Counted from the first letter of the stretch, positions 14,301-28,000 are shown. The stretch is DNA of 64,000 bases from Opisthocomus hoazin (GCF_030867145.1 NC_134415.1:69903300-69967299), one strand, 5' to 3'. Numbers and translations are program-made. Notes: generated by a model from the letters alone, not told the origin.

Positions 14301-15214
14301 CTCGATGTCTGCTTTGAGCAACCGAAAAAAATTCGGGCAAACTGTCAGGCTTGAAACACTTGTCCTAAAGTTGATCTGTTCTGCGTTTTGTCGTGCTGTA
14401 CTCTTTGCATTATTTGTGAAGTAACATGTTTGTCTTTTGAAAAAGACAGCCAGGGTATTTGTTCCCCAAAAGCTGACAGTTGGTTTCACATTTGTGCCAT
14501 GGCAATGTAACATGAGTTTAGAGATGCTGAAGGGCAATTCCAGAGTCACGTTTATTTGAAGTGTTTTTGTCTTTAAATAAAAAGATTATTTGACGGGCTA
14601 GGCAGGAAGGCTACTGGCTGCAATAGTGCTGCGCTGGAAGCATTGAAGCCCTATATTAGGCCACAGTTGAAGACAATGTATTTCCTTTTTAGTAGCTATT
14701 GCTTGCTCTTAAGTGTGTGTACAAGCTAGTTTGGAACAATGTTTCCATTTAGTTGCTGTTTTGATATATTTACCATTGCTTGGTTCCTCTGCTTACTGAG
14801 CCTTCTCTCCCATCCCCCTTAACGTAATGACAGAATTACAGTCACAATAGCAACTTTCTAGTTAAATATATATGCCTCTAAAGGAAGTGATTTAAATCAA
14901 GTGTGATAAATGTCCATCATATAATGCTTGGCTTAGTTCACAAAAATTACTGTGTCCCTGTGCAGCTTTGCTCAAGTTAGTGAAGCTGTGTTTGGAGGCC
15001 ATGAAGGCCCCAAGAAAGTTAGAGGTCATCTACTGCAGCTGGCAGGTATGGATGTGCTTTTACCAGTATCATGCAGCGTCCTTACATCCGCATACGGACA
15101 GCAGAAAATGTTTAGGAGGTTTTAATTTACAAATGTCCTCTCTCTAGAAGGGCTCCGAGATTACCTACCTCGGCAGAAATTCCCCAGTAGGCTGGGACCT
15201 AACTGTAGGACAGA

Positions 15215-15236
15215 TTTTTTTTTTTTTTTTTTTTTT
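15215..15236 (+). repeat. Poly-T, 22 bases
   Basis: Uninterrupted T run about 500 bases before the CR1 internal fragment. It is not attached to that element. Confidence 0.95.
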
Positions 15237-15734
15237 AAGGCACTTTCAAGGAACTTAAGATCGGTTGGTGATAAATCTCTCATATCTTTAAACTTTAGTT
15301 CAGAATTAAAGCAAATGCTGATCTTTTGTAGTATATACCTTGTGTTCTTGTTTACTCTGAAAGGTGTATCTCAAAGGAAAAATGGTGAAGCTTTGCTATG
15401 ATTATGTATCAAAGAGTCTGAACGCTCTGATTTCTGTCCTCCCCCGATGAAATATTTTAGGAATCTTGAGCAGTCAACTTTGATTCGTTCAATATATTGT
15501 GCTTGTAAACTTCTGGGATTATTGTATTTCAGGAGATTAACAGGAGTGGTGTTGTGTTAATCTAGGACTACTCTATTTAACTTATCTAAAGCAACTCAGT
15601 AGCTCTCATTTTGAGTGGGTTGTCACTGCTACTTGCTGTTCTCTTGTCTGGGGACCTGCAGCAGTGCACTGTCACCATTTCCCAAGAGACTGGGAAAGGG
15701 TAAAAGAGGTTTTTATAGAAATGTGTAAAATGCC

Positions 15735-16347
15735 AGCTGGCTGCGAGCTGGAATTAAATCTGGCCAGGGACATCAAGGGCAGCAAGAAAAGCATCTTATG
15801 TCAGTGATAAAGGTATGTCAGAGAAGGCTAGGGAAACTGTGGGCCCTCTCTGGAAGGAAGTGGGAGACCTGATTACCTGGGATATGGAGAAAGCTGAGGT
15901 ACTCAACAGCTTTTTTGCCTCAGTCTTCACCAGCAAGTGCTTCAGACACACCACCCAAGCTGCAGATGGCAAAGGCAGGGTCTGGGGGAACAAAGAACCG
16001 CCCACTGTAGAAGAAGATCAGGTTTGAGACCATTTAAGGAACTTCAAGGTGCACAAGTCCATGGGACCTGATGAGGTGCATGTGCGGGTACTGAGGGAAC
16101 TGGCGGATGAAGTTGCTAAGCCACTGTCCGTCATATTTGTAAAGTCGTGGCAGTCTGGTGAAGTTCCCAGTGACTGGAAGAGGGGAAACATTACCCTTTT
16201 TAAAAATGGGGGTTAAAAGGAAGACCCAGGGAGCTATGGGCCAGTCAGTCTCACCTCTGTGCCTTGCAAAATCCTGGACTAGATCCTCCTGGAAACTGTA
16301 CTAAGGCACATGGCAATTAAGGAGGTGATTAGTGACAGCCAACATGG
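15735..16347 (+). mobile_element. CR1 LINE fragment, internal (reverse-transcriptase region)
   Basis: The sequence follows the CR1 ORF2 consensus from the segment around CTGGCCAGGGACATCAAGGG through the linker and the start of the reverse transcriptase, to the segment ending GACAGCCAACATGG. Both ends are truncated: the element's 5' part, the catalytic half of the RT and the 3' tail are missing. CR1 normally truncates only at the 5' end, so the lost 3' part points to a later deletion. Boundaries are judged by eye, the 5' one being good to about 50 bases. Confidence 0.9.
15815..16195 (+). pseudogene. CR1 ORF2 remnant (endonuclease-RT linker and RT start)
   Basis: The reading frame gives [20 protein letters not shown] and [12 protein letters not shown], typical of the CR1 ORF2 region before the RT core. 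It stops at TGA 16025-16027, where CR1 copies have Arg CGA: a C-to-T change at a CpG site. Past this stop the same frame continues with VHKSMGPDE and a segment around [11 protein letters not shown] to about 16195, then is lost. It is a dead remnant, not a host gene. Confidence 0.85.
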
Positions 16348-19300
16348 AATGTCCCAGCAATGTGGACAACTGGGGCAGCAAGATTTTTTGAGGCAGAAAT
16401 AAAAAGAGGATGATTCATAGAGGAGGGTGTCTGGAGTAGAGAGTGAAAAGGAAGAATTGGCAAGTAAAAGAAAAGCAATGAGGTTACAGAGATCACAGCT
16501 TTCTTGTGAATGTGAAAGGATTATACCGAAGTTTAGGTTGGGAGGGAGAAGAAATAATATGAAAGCTAGGTAGAGAGCATTGACTTTACGAGCAGAAGCG
16601 GTAAAATAATGATGTGGGCTTGCAAGCAGTGAGGTAAAGTATTGCCTACCTTTCTAACATAGAAGAGCAAGTATTTCTCCCCAGCCTCCTCCTCCCGTTC
16701 CCTTCCATGCCCGTGTTGTCTTTGCAGATAGTGCACTGGGCTTCCAGTCATCCTTAGTCACTGGCAGGATGTCAGAATTTCCTTAGGAGCTTTAATAGTG
16801 ATTTCATAGTGTCTTGAAAGTAGATATACCTATTTATGGAAGTTTGAAAACATTCTTGGGGCTTGACAAAGGGAAGTTTGTAATTTAATTTTTGTGCATT
16901 AGCTTCAGGCTGAACAGACAAAGTACTTTAACCTTGTATGTACTCATTTGGTACTAAAAGACTTTCTTGAACTTAATTTAGACAAGTGTTTAATGCTGAA
17001 CTAAGGCCACTTTAAACCTCTAGAAGCATCTGTAAAGATTTAATTTATTTAAGATTTGTGTTTGGAGTTACGCATTCCATTTTCCAGATATCTCAGATTG
17101 GAGCAGCTTGATGGGTGGGCAGAGTATCGTAATCTTAGATTGAATGGCTGTAGTTTACAGCGATGCTCTTGCTATTTTTGGCTGGAGGCAGATTTCTAAA
17201 AAAGTGGCTTAAAAGCACAACATTGCACATGTTCACATTTTGAATGCCGTTTGCGTTTTTCATGTTCTTTTTATATCATCTTCTATCTTGCAAAATGAAA
17301 TGCTTGCGCTCTTTTCGGAGTATGTAGAAAAACTATTTTTAAAACTTCTTTTCCATCTGTTGGTTTCTCTTATTAACAGAAAAGAGACACAGTGAGGGAG
17401 GTGGAAAGAGATGCAGCAGTGCAAGCTGGTATTTAAATTCAGCTCAACAAAGAAGAAATGAGAAAATTTTTAGTTATGTGCACGTAGCTACTTCATTCAA
17501 AATTCTCTTCAACAAAAACTTCCTTCTGTTTTGAAGAGCTTAAAATTGTGTAAGCATATCAGGACAGTCTTGATTTACTGGTTGTTAAAATAAGAGGTGA
17601 GACTACCCTGCTGGTGGTTCTTCCTGTTACTCTCTGTGGGGAACATGGAAACAAAACTGTTCCTAATTCTTCAGGATTTTTCTTCTTAAAAAAAAAAAAG
17701 TGCTTTTAGACAACATTTCATGACAATTTAAATTGAATTAATAGCAAACATGCTGAAAGTTTGCCTCTAGGTATTTTCTGGCAGAATTTTGAACACTATT
17801 TAGAAACAGGGGTAAGTCAGTCACTAAGCCTTTCCAGCTATAATTGGCTCATGTTGATTTCTTTGCATCTTAAGCCAATATGCATACAAGGAGGAAGCAG
17901 TATTTGCATTTTTACTGATTTTGCGTAGTGATGGACTTCACTAAGTGACTAACTTCAGTGAGTTGTCCAACTCTCAGCCACTTCAGCCTTGTTTTAAATT
18001 TGAACTAATGATGGAAAAAGGGATTGCATGTTTGCTGACGTATGGTAGTTTTCTCAGTGCCCCATCACAGGGCCTCTTATTGTTAACGCTAGCGTGCTGA
18101 TTTTGCTTCCCTGCAGGAAGAAATAGTCGTCTGCGCTATCTGATCACCACTGTTTCCTGGGATATTTGTGAGTCAATATGTTTGCTTATTTTTAGAGAAG
18201 TCGAAGGAAATACAGGAGGTCCAGGAAGTTGATTTCTTGACAGCAGCTGAGGGAAAATGGTTTGCAGCAAGAGCTTCATTTTTCCTATGGTGGGTGGAAG
18301 TGGATTACCCTTTCCTCCTCCCTGCTGCTGGGTTCCTTGGCAGAATTTTATAGCCTGCTTTTGGAGTAGTGAAGCTGTAGACAAGGGATATTACTTAGAA
18401 GTAGGACGACGACTGAGCAGGACTGTGTGTGCGTGGAGGTTGGGAAGGACTGCATTGGGTTAAACAGCCTTTGGTCTAGCTGGGCCTTTTAGCTTTGGTT
18501 ACTGAAAGCTAGCTGAGCGTATCCGCTATATGTATAGCATATATGTTCCTAGTCAAGCAGCACATATGAGCTGGAATCCTTAAATTAAGGCAAGAAAATA
18601 ATTATGCATCTTGTAATAAATATTGGTAAATGGTAGGATTTGGGAAATTACATTCTATTCCTGGAGATGCTTGAAAATCATTGTGTCTGACTGCTTTTAT
18701 CTATTGCCTGGGAAACTTGATATGAAGGTGGCAAGTATTGTGAAGCGTGCAGTTGGGCATGGTTTCGCCCCAAATTTGCGTTTAGTCAAGATATTTCTGA
18801 GAAACACTTTAAAAGTGCATGGCTCTTTCCAAGCCGGTGATGAAGCCTTTACATGTGCTGCTATCAGAAGGTGAATTTTAATTATAATTCCTGTCTGTCC
18901 CCAATTTTTTGAATATCACAGATGGGATGTAAGTGGAAAGAGGGCAAATGGGAGGCAGATGGTTGTGTTACAGAAGTTTACAAGAACTCTTTCGTGGAAA
19001 CTGTTTTGCAGAATTTTTCACACTAGTAGCAATGGTGGAAGGCGCTTGTCTTCTTGTTTGAGATCCTGCATGCTTCCTGTGGTAATGGGGAGCAGTTTCC
19101 GTGACTGAGGAAAGTTATTTGCTAGGTGAGGGTTTCTTCCGTGTTCTTCTGTCTTTGTGTCAGTCCCTGGTTTGAAGGGGCTGTGCCCCCCCCCCCCGCC
19201 CTCCCGCCATGTCTCTGCTCCAAGTGATATCCATTCTGGCACTGGGATAACCCCTACCCTAATAGGGGCTTTCTTCAGGCACTGCCAGAACACAGGCTGT

Positions 19301-19663
19301 TTTGTTGTGACAGACTCATGGCACTACAAGTTTTTTCTTATTATTCCTTGACCTTTATCTAATTCACTTTGGATGTCTTCATGTGTATTTGGAATTACTG
19401 TCTGTTCAGCTCAGTCCTGGATGATTGGACAGAAGCTACTGAAACAGTATGTCTTGTCACACTGGGAAGATAATTGTGTGAGATTATGAAGATGCAGTTA
19501 AATGTCCTCACCCCATTTAGTTTTATGCTTTTTCTTTCTTACATATTTTTGAAATACAAAGCCTAAAGAATGGACCATCAGGGTGGATACTTGTGGAGTA
19601 GCAATATATAGAACGTGGAGAATATGCTATACTGTCTATATCCCTTATGCTGAATATCCCCTA
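16348..19663. other. Intronic sequence, purine-rich start, no gene seen
   Basis: From 16380 to about 16600 the + strand is purine-rich (AAAAGAGG, GAAAAGGAAG words). This may be degraded continuation of the CR1 fragment or unrelated. The rest is unique intron with a 12-C run at 19186. Confidence 0.6.
19186..19197 (+). repeat. Poly-C, 12 bases
   Basis: Uninterrupted C run followed by GCCCTCCCGCC. Confidence 0.9.
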
Positions 19664-20054
19664 TCCTGGAGTTCTTCAGCATGGAGAAGAGAAGGCTTCA
19701 GGGACACCTTATTGTGGCCTTTTGGTACTTAGAGGGGGCTTACAAGAAAGATGGGGACGGACTTTTCAGCAAGGCCTGTTGTGATAGGACAAGACATAAT
19801 GATTTCAAACTGAAATAGGGTAGATTTGGATTAGATATAAGGAAGAAATTTTTTACGATGAGGGTGGTGAAACACTGGACCAGGTTGCCCAGAGAAGTGG
19901 GAGATGCCCAGTCCCTGGAAACATTCAAGGTCAGGTTGGACAGGGCTCTGAGCAACCTGATCTAGTGGCAGATGTCCCTGCTCATTGCAGGGGGGGTTAG
20001 ACTAGATGACCTTTAAACGACCCTTCCAACCCAAACTATTCTGTGATTCTATGA
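19664..20054 (+). mobile_element. CR1 LINE, 5'-truncated 3' end
   Basis: It begins near GAGTTCTTCAGCATGGAGAA (the end of ORF2), runs through GAAGAAATTTTTTACGATGA and GGTTGCCCAGAGAAGT to the 3' untranslated region, and ends with the CR1 terminal repeat ATTCTGTGATTCTATGA at 20038-20054. There is no poly(A), as usual for CR1. Several substitutions and small indels give it a moderately old appearance. Confidence 0.93.
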
Positions 20055-21218
20055 TAAGAACCCATTCGGGTCAGGTCATAGTTTGTAATACAGTACACAG
20101 ATTGTTGGAGTGGATCTCTGCTTAGGACTGTGTGCTCTCACACACTTTGGGTGAGCACAATATAATTAAAAGTCAACCCCTTAATTTACAATATAGTGTA
20201 TAATTTTCTGCATAGAGGTCCTTTTAACAGGATGAACAAGCTGAGCAAGAGATTAGTGTTCAGTGAAGAGGAAGGTTGTGAAACCCCTGCTCTCCTTCTG
20301 CCAGTCCTGTTGATGCTCTTCAAGTAGTTTGATCACTTCTGTCTGACCTAAGACAGCTTTTGCAGAACTCTCTTTAGAAATCATTTACATCACACAGGCT
20401 TCCTCTTATGGAATAAATATACCTGAAATAAAACTGTATGTAATAGTGACTGTGGAAGGTGGGATTTGTAAACCTAGTTATTTGAGGTCACTTGGAAAAT
20501 CTTCTACCAGTTTTGTGTGATTCTGTCACCATCTGAAAGTAGAATAGATTCCTGTTTGTTAAGTAAAACAAGGCCTCTCTTAAAGATCTTGCTGGACTTC
20601 TTATTCTTGGTTTGCATTTGGTTATTTACAAGTTGGGTCAGGTATTAAAGTTGATGGGCAGAAGGGAAGGAGTAACTTCAGGGTCACGAAATGTGGCTAA
20701 TTTCAAACCTTGTAGTTTAGTTTAAATTGAAATTTAACTGCATTTAAAGAGATGGGCTGCCAATTTATTTTCTCTCCCAGACGTACCAGCCATCTGCTAT
20801 TTATCGTCTGTATTAAAGCCTTCTCAGTGCTTGACTTTGACAGCTTGCACGTGACTGGCGTAGGGCAGCATTGCTTGGTTACAAGCCTTTCTTCTTGATG
20901 CAGCTATGTAAAGTATTCTAGTTCAGTAACTTGGAATTTGGCTTCTGTAGGATTAATCATCATAGATAAAATTCAGGCCTGTGCATGTTTTGCTTTCTCT
21001 GTCACTTTGTGCGGAGCGGCAATTCTTTGTGAAGGAGAGGGTACAGGCTACAGATGCTGGAGGGAACGGCTGAGGAGAGGCCGGGGGCGGGGGGGACGTG
21101 GTGCACCCACAGCCGCCTTCCCGGTACGGATGGGTTCAGAGGGCCTTTGGGCACTCTGGGTGGCAAACTGGCACTGCAGCAGCAGAAGACTCTGTTGAAG
21201 CCTTGTGGTTGTGTGTTG

Positions 21219-21240
21219 TTTTTTTTTTTTTTTTTTTTTT
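21219..21240 (+). repeat. Poly-T, 22 bases
   Basis: Uninterrupted T run flanking a GC-richer patch (about 21000-21370). Confidence 0.95.
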
Positions 21241-24200
21241 CCTCTGGGTGTTCAGGAATTGCGTGTGGATTCTCCTTCACAGATCAAGTCTGGTCTGGTC
21301 ACTTGGCGAGACTGCGGAGGCTCTGCAGCTGTGCCAGCGTTCCTGCACAAGTTTTTGTTGGTGCAGCTCCCGTGTTTGCAGTCTTGGTGTAGACCAGGGT
21401 GTCCCCTCACAATGGTGTCTTAAAAATTGCGGGTGACCAATATGTATTGGTACTCACCCTCAGTAGAGCTTCAGGCTCATTGGGAAGGAAACGTGATGCA
21501 AAAGGCTTCCCTAGTTGATGTTTACGTACAAGAAAGCGGTGGAGTTGAATGCCTACTGGAAGGTGTGGCTTGTCACACAGAAAAACAGTTTTCTTAAGAG
21601 CCAAGAGGGTTTGATTTCAAGTACCGTTTATCCTTGTTTCAAGGCCACTGTATAAAGAGAAATAGAGGGCATTTCAAAACAAAGATGATGCTCTAAATGA
21701 AGAAATATGCTGTTTCAACAACTTCATATAGAAAAAGATTAATTTTGTTTTCTCACACTTAATGTTCTCTCAAGAACATTTGCGTATTGCACTTTGCCAG
21801 TTCCTGTCTCTTCCAGTTGATTTTTGGATTAAAACTATATATGCAGATATATTAAAAATCCAGATAGAAAATAATTCTGCTGCCTGCTAGCTTAATAATT
21901 GAGTTTGCTAGAAGAGTAAAAATATCTGTCCTGCCTCTGTGGCATATACTGTATGCTTGTAGTATATTCTAATAGACTTAAAGCTATCTTGTGAGTTGTA
22001 ATAGCCATATTTGTATGGTTTCTTTTTGTAATTGAGCGTTTTGAAGCAGATGTGGACTAAATAAGTCCTGAGTTTATGCAGACTAAAAGGCTCTGTGTTC
22101 ACCCATTCTCCCTCCCTTTGTCCACACTGGCAGTTCATGGCTTTACTCTGTCGCCTGTGACAATGGTAGTCTTTTTAGTACTTTGTACTCTTTCTCTGCG
22201 TTTCCTCCCATTGCCTCCAGACTTGTATTATTTTTTCTGTCCTGTACTACTTTCTCGCATTTCCTCTATTTTTTTCTATTCCTAGACTGTTGTCAGAGTA
22301 GCAACTTCTAATGCTTCTCTCTTGTGTCATTTAATAAACCAAACATGTTGTGTTATTTATAAAGTACTTAGTTATGCTTGTCATTTAATAGGATTTATTA
22401 TTTTTTAATATATATATTTAGAAAAAACACTCCAAGAAATCTTCCTCTTGGTTGGCTTGGGAGGGACACATTTTCTTTTGTTAAATGATTTCTTTGCTAA
22501 ATTTGTACTGGATGGAGTCCTTTGTCAGAGCTCTCTGTGCTCGTCTGCTGCAAAGAGACAGCCTAGTCTGTGAGAACCTGGTTATGGAGAGAACTTGTTG
22601 GGGAAGATTTCCATGCTTCTAAGGGGGTGTGAGTAGTCTTTGAATAAAATTCTCCTCCATCGGGGTAAGAACAGTTAGTTTGCTTACAGACTGTAGACTG
22701 GCTTAAATGCACCTTTGTTTTTCTGCATTACTCTTCAGAGTAAAATTTAAATGTTGCATGCTGGTTATTCAACTGCAGAAACAGCCAACATGGTCAATTG
22801 GCTTCCAGGCAGAGTTGCCATTATCAGGCTAATACGGCTGTGTGAAGTGCTGATGCACGGTCACAATGGTGTCTTTTGAGTTAGAATATTCCACAATGCC
22901 AATACCAAATCTTCTGCTGAGGTGCTGCCATCCTTGCTGGCTGAGGAGACAGGAGGAATTGGGGTGAAGAGGTGTGCCACAGGTAGTCTGGGGGCTCTGC
23001 AGGTGCACTGTAAGGAACTGTCTTGGTTTCTTGCTCTTCTCCCCTCCCCTTCCTTCATTATCTGTCCCAGTGTAATCCTCAGGCACCTCACATGGCAAAA
23101 ATCACCACTGTGACCACGTGTGGTGGCTGTGCCTTGCTTCAGTGCTTTTTCCAGAGAGGTGGACAGCAAACATCCCTTACCCTCAGTCTTGGGCCCCAAA
23201 GAGGAAGGGGGCAGTGGTACCCTGGGGCTGGAGGGGCAGGGGGCTGAGGGAGCAGTGCTGCATGCAGCTGTGCAACACTGAAAGTCCTTGCCATCCTTTG
23301 CACCCTGAATCGTGCCAGTACAGTGGTATGGATGTATAATCACCCGTAGCGCGGGAAACAGTGTTAATGTTTATTGGCTTTGTCTTTACTGTGGTTGTTC
23401 ATGCCAATTCTCATCTATAATGCAGCGTGCATAAAGATGTAAAAATGCGCAATGAGTACTGAACATCTGTACAGAGTGCTTTTGAGCACTTTTTTGGTAA
23501 GAGTGTTTGAAATGCTGGCTGACTATTTAAAATACCCACAGAGGAATCTTGTGATCTTACAATGTTTTATAAAACTTGTCCTAAATATTTGAAGACAATT
23601 TTGGACTTTGCAAAATAGCTTTGTCTGGTGTTAGGGCAACTCTTGGGTTTGAAATGTGTTTTTTCAGTAGGCATGTGTTTGAGAGGGAGAAATAAGACAA
23701 AACGATTACATATTAAACTGTATGTGCTAAAATATACCTTGGCTATGTAACATGTTCAGTATCTTTCCTGTTGATACTCACTTGAATTTGAATGCCTTCC
23801 ACAATAAATGTCTTTTTTTTTTTCTTCCCCTAATTAGCCATTAGGCTTACAGATCATTATTTAATGGATAGTATATTAATGGACTTCCCACCCTAATTAC
23901 TAAAATGAGTGCCTTGCAAATGCACTAGTCAGTCAGTGATTGAATGTGTGTGTTATATCTTGAACTCTCTTCTTTTTCACTGAGGTGCCTTAGCTGTTTA
24001 GAAGAGAGATATCCTGGGAATCTGTCATCTGAATTTTAGTCACACCTCAATGACATATAGAGATAGCAGTTGTAACATTTTATCAATGAACTCAATGTTA
24101 GTGTTAAATTGTTACCATTAACTGTTTTTTTTGATGCAAATTGGAGATGGTGATTTTGTAGAATGAGTAGACTCATATTTGGTCCTGCCCCATAGCTCTT

Positions 24201-25023
24201 AAAGTTCAATTATTAATTGTAAAGTGTGAGTTGAAATGTGTGAATGTGTGTATTGATAGCTATCTGTTAGTTAGATACAAAGGCACTCATTTATATGTTT
24301 ATATATGTTTAAGGCTCTGGCCTTAATTGTTCTTATGCTGCATTAATGTAAAATTGTTATTCTAAACCCAAATAAGATATGCAACTTAACATTAATGTGT
24401 TGCATTCATATCGAGGTTCAAGCTGCAGAACAGTGGTTCAAGCTATTTTATTGAAACCAATCAAAAGTTGCATGCTAGAAGCAGTAGCAATAAGACATGA
24501 TCAGGGCTATTGTTTCGAGTGCTGCTTTCCTCCTGAATCCTAGGATATATTCCAGAGACCAGGATGAAAACTCTCATCTTCCAGGAACTGGAACCAGGAA
24601 AGTGGAAGCTCACTGAAGAACCTGAAATTCAGTATGAAACTTAGCAGTGTGGCCTGTGAACAGCAGTAATGACAAAAGAAGGTGTGTTACTTAAGCAACC
24701 TGTGCCGCCTTGACTTTGTGTACCAAAGCTGTTGCCTCTTCCAAATGCGCTTGGCACCTCCCGATGTTTGGGCAGTGGGAGGTGGCTGTGTGTGCGCTGC
24801 CTGCAGTGAGCCTGCTCGGCTCGTTAGTCTTCTGGGTCTGGTGTCTGGCTGGAAAAATCCCAGAGTGCTGGGCTGGATCAAATCAGAAAGATCTGTTTGA
24901 AGTTGAAATCATTCAGTGATAGAACACTGTGAATGCAATAAACTTGCTGGTGGAAATACTGGGAACTGGTAAAGCTTTGTTTTCACCTAGGTCCTTGCTG
25001 CTGAGCCAGTGGCCACAGAGAGC

Positions 25024-25093
25024 AATGCGCAACCCCCTACACAAAAGCCGCACAGCTAAAGAGGTGTGGGTTTTGTGTAGAGGGTTGTGCATT
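25024..25093. repeat. Imperfect inverted repeat / pre-miRNA-sized hairpin
   Basis: Arms 25024-25053 and 25064-25093 pair over 30 positions around a 10-base loop (25054-25063). As + strand RNA there are 26 Watson-Crick pairs, two G-U pairs (25029-25088 and 25050-25067) and two mismatches (25036-25081 and 25047-25070). The 70-base length fits a microRNA precursor, but I recognise no known microRNA in either arm. It could equally be a fold-back element or a chance duplication. A related 13-base word, TGCGCAACCCTCT, recurs at 25373-25385. Confidence 0.75.
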
Positions 25094-28000
25094 AAGTTGC
25101 TGAACACTTGCTTTCTGTCTTTTTTTGTCGTGGCTAAGAATGTTGTGAATCGTTGCTAAGAGTTACCAAACCACCCCCAACAATTCCAGGTCAAATAGAC
25201 TTCAAAAAAGATCACTCGCTATAGTGCAAGGCTGGACAGACAATAGTGCAGTAAGGCAGTATAATCCTAGCTTTCAAAAGGCATCCATTTTCTTCTCCTC
25301 TCATGTGGATTGCTCTAGAAGTGCTGAACAGCTTCTTAATGAGTCATAGGTTGCAACCCAGGCTGTGCCATGTGCGCAACCCTCTTTCTCACTTTGGCCA
25401 GTTTATCACAGAGCTGACACAACGTGACTCTTTCAACATAGCTTCCAGTCAATTATGCTGAGGCCTTGGAGACAGCCAGTATCAAGAGTTACTGATAAGA
25501 GTGCAGACTTTGAAAAAATGTTAATGGTAGACAGGAGTGCATTTTTACCCCTGCAGACAACCTGTCTCCTTGAACCCCTGCTGTCCCCTGCTACTAGAAA
25601 TGAGAGAAAATGACCTATGGAATTTAATAACTTTTGGCTGGCAGAGTGAAGTTTTCATGTTTCTCTTTTTAGGCAGACCTTTCAATGCAGATGAAGTAAG
25701 CATGCTAGGGTTTGACAAGCAGGCTTCAAAGACTGTGCTGGTTTTAGAAATGAAGTGTTTCCAATGTTCTGTTCTTTTGTATGCTTTGTTTAGTATAGTC
25801 TCTAAAATGACTGCACCTACCGGGGCCCGGCCACAGGTAGACTAGATGCATCTATCATCAACCCCCGGCTCTTTTTTTTTAAGGAAGACATTCAAGTAGA
25901 TGTTTCGGTGTTTTTGTGTGTTCTGAGGTTTTCCTTTTAGAACAGGAGTATCTACCAATAACACCGGAGACAGTGATTGGTATCTCTTAAAATTACTAAG
26001 AAGTTACATCTCTGTATCCGTAAAGGAAAGTGATAACCACTTTCAGTAGCTTTGGTAGGCTAGCTGAAAAAAATAAATGCATGTAATGTTACAGACTAAA
26101 AAGATCATGCATATAGCTACACACCCTGAAGAAGTGTGAAATAGAAATGTCTAATCGGTTATTGGTTCACCGGCTTCTTGTCGTTCCAAAATCAAGAGTT
26201 TGTGTATATGAAACAAGCAGATCTGCACAGAGGAGTTGAAACTGTTGTAAAAGCTACTTTAGCCATTTGAAAATCTGTTGAAGAAAATACCTAGTAGGGT
26301 GAACTTTTGGACTTCATGTAAGTGAAAAATAGGATTCACTTAATGTGAAACGTGGATATAAAGTTGAAAAAAATTTGCATGCATGTAAAGTAAGCAGCTT
26401 TATTCAAGAAGAATTTTGTGGAAGGAGATTAACTTTTGACATGAGTACAGAGAATGATGCCAGGATGAAGCAGAGTTTGGCAGAGCTGTAGTATAAATCT
26501 GTTGTGATTCCACGTGGGCAAGTCCATTTGTGAGCCTTTTTGCATGGCTGATGACTTCTGCTGCAATGAATGCTCCTCAAATTTTACACAATGCTGTTGT
26601 ATGGTCATTTAACTCTGTCTTCTCCAGCTGCTTTTAGAAGTAGTTTGTGTGAGATAAGGTAGTCTCATATACCAAAAGCAATATACCAGATGTTAAAAAC
26701 CCAAAATGTGCACAGCTGTAACGCAGAGACTTGCCATGCTAAGGTGATTATCTTTTCAGAATGTTATTTAACCTCTGTAGGCTACCTTTTATAATCTTTT
26801 TCATGGCTCAGGCTGAATCTTTCTCATCCAATTCCTTCACTTACATGAACTAAGTCTGGTTTATTCAGAGATGGAAATGGCAAGGAAGGGTTTCTTTACC
26901 CAAGAAGGTCAGAACAACGTAGTTGAAGGAAATATAATTATATTTGGAAAGGTTTAGTCACATAACTATGAAGACAAAGATGTAGTGGACCTTGATGAGG
27001 GCCTAATGTACTAATTAAATATTTGAAGTGCGTTTTGACATAGATTAGAAGTTTAAATAAACTAAAAATGTTTTCTGCCTTGTTTTTTTTCTTGTGTCCT
27101 TCAAGTGATGTCGTGGCTATCAAAATACTTCAACTTTCTGAAATTTGATTAGTTGCGGTAAAAGTGGTCTTTGCTTTGAAACAGTCTGCTGTGAGACGTG
27201 TAGTGACAGTATGTTGGACAAGAGACTGTCAGCTGTGCAGACACCACTTTAATACCTGTTTCTTAGGTGCTGCAGTTCTAGACATGTTATTTAAGAAATA
27301 TTAGAAGAAGCATGGAAAGGCAATTTTTTAAAATCATGGTGAAGTCCAAAAATTATATGCTTCTAATTTTTCTGTTGTCAACAGAGCATTATTAATCTTT
27401 TAATTGAGTTCTATGTAAAGAGCTGTCAGTTAAATCCTGCCCTGCCTTCCCCTCCCTCCCAAGAATAAATGCTTATTTTGAGTCACAGAAGTTACGTTTA
27501 CTTTTTAAAATTAAAATATCTTTTTAAGGTGCTCAAGTACAGTTTTATTTCTCTGTGCTTAGGTGACTTTTCTGATGGTTTTTACAGTTTCCTTGATTTT
27601 TTGTTGTTATTAGTCATTAGTATCTTTTTTATTTTCATGACGTGTATCAGCAGGGCTGGGTTTGGGAATCTCTGGCTGGTGCCAGTAGAAGCAGCAGCTT
27701 GAATATCACTGTTTAATTTCTTCCCAGGGCATTTGAGATGGATTATTTTGCCTTTAGGGCTGTATACATTGATAATTTTCTAACCAGGCCTAAAACTGGT
27801 TGGAGCAGTAGTGTAGATCACGCTCTCTTTTCTTCAAATAGCACTGGTTCGTCTGACCTGTTTTCTGTTGAAATAACTCAGTAAAATGCCCCCAGACTGC
27901 AGTGTTAATACCCTGCTTATTGCTCGTCAAACGTGTTAGGAATTTCTTGTTCTACTTGGAGCCGTTCATATACAACTCTAGATTTAAAATCACTTTGCAT

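Larger units (their letters stand above)
1..15734. other. Intronic sequence without recognisable gene
   Basis: AT-rich unique sequence. Apart from the low-complexity tracts at 257, 838, 8471, 9885, 11292 and 15215 I see no repeat family, RNA gene or exon. The longest open frames (124 codons at 2402-2776, 142 at 8231-8659, 128 at 7245-7631 minus) have no recognisable protein features and are within chance expectation. Confidence 0.7.

Noticed and set aside
22861..23343. 160-codon minus-strand open frame
   Set aside because: It lies in a locally GC-rich stretch where stops are rare, with low-complexity Ser/Pro/Thr composition and no motif or splice context.
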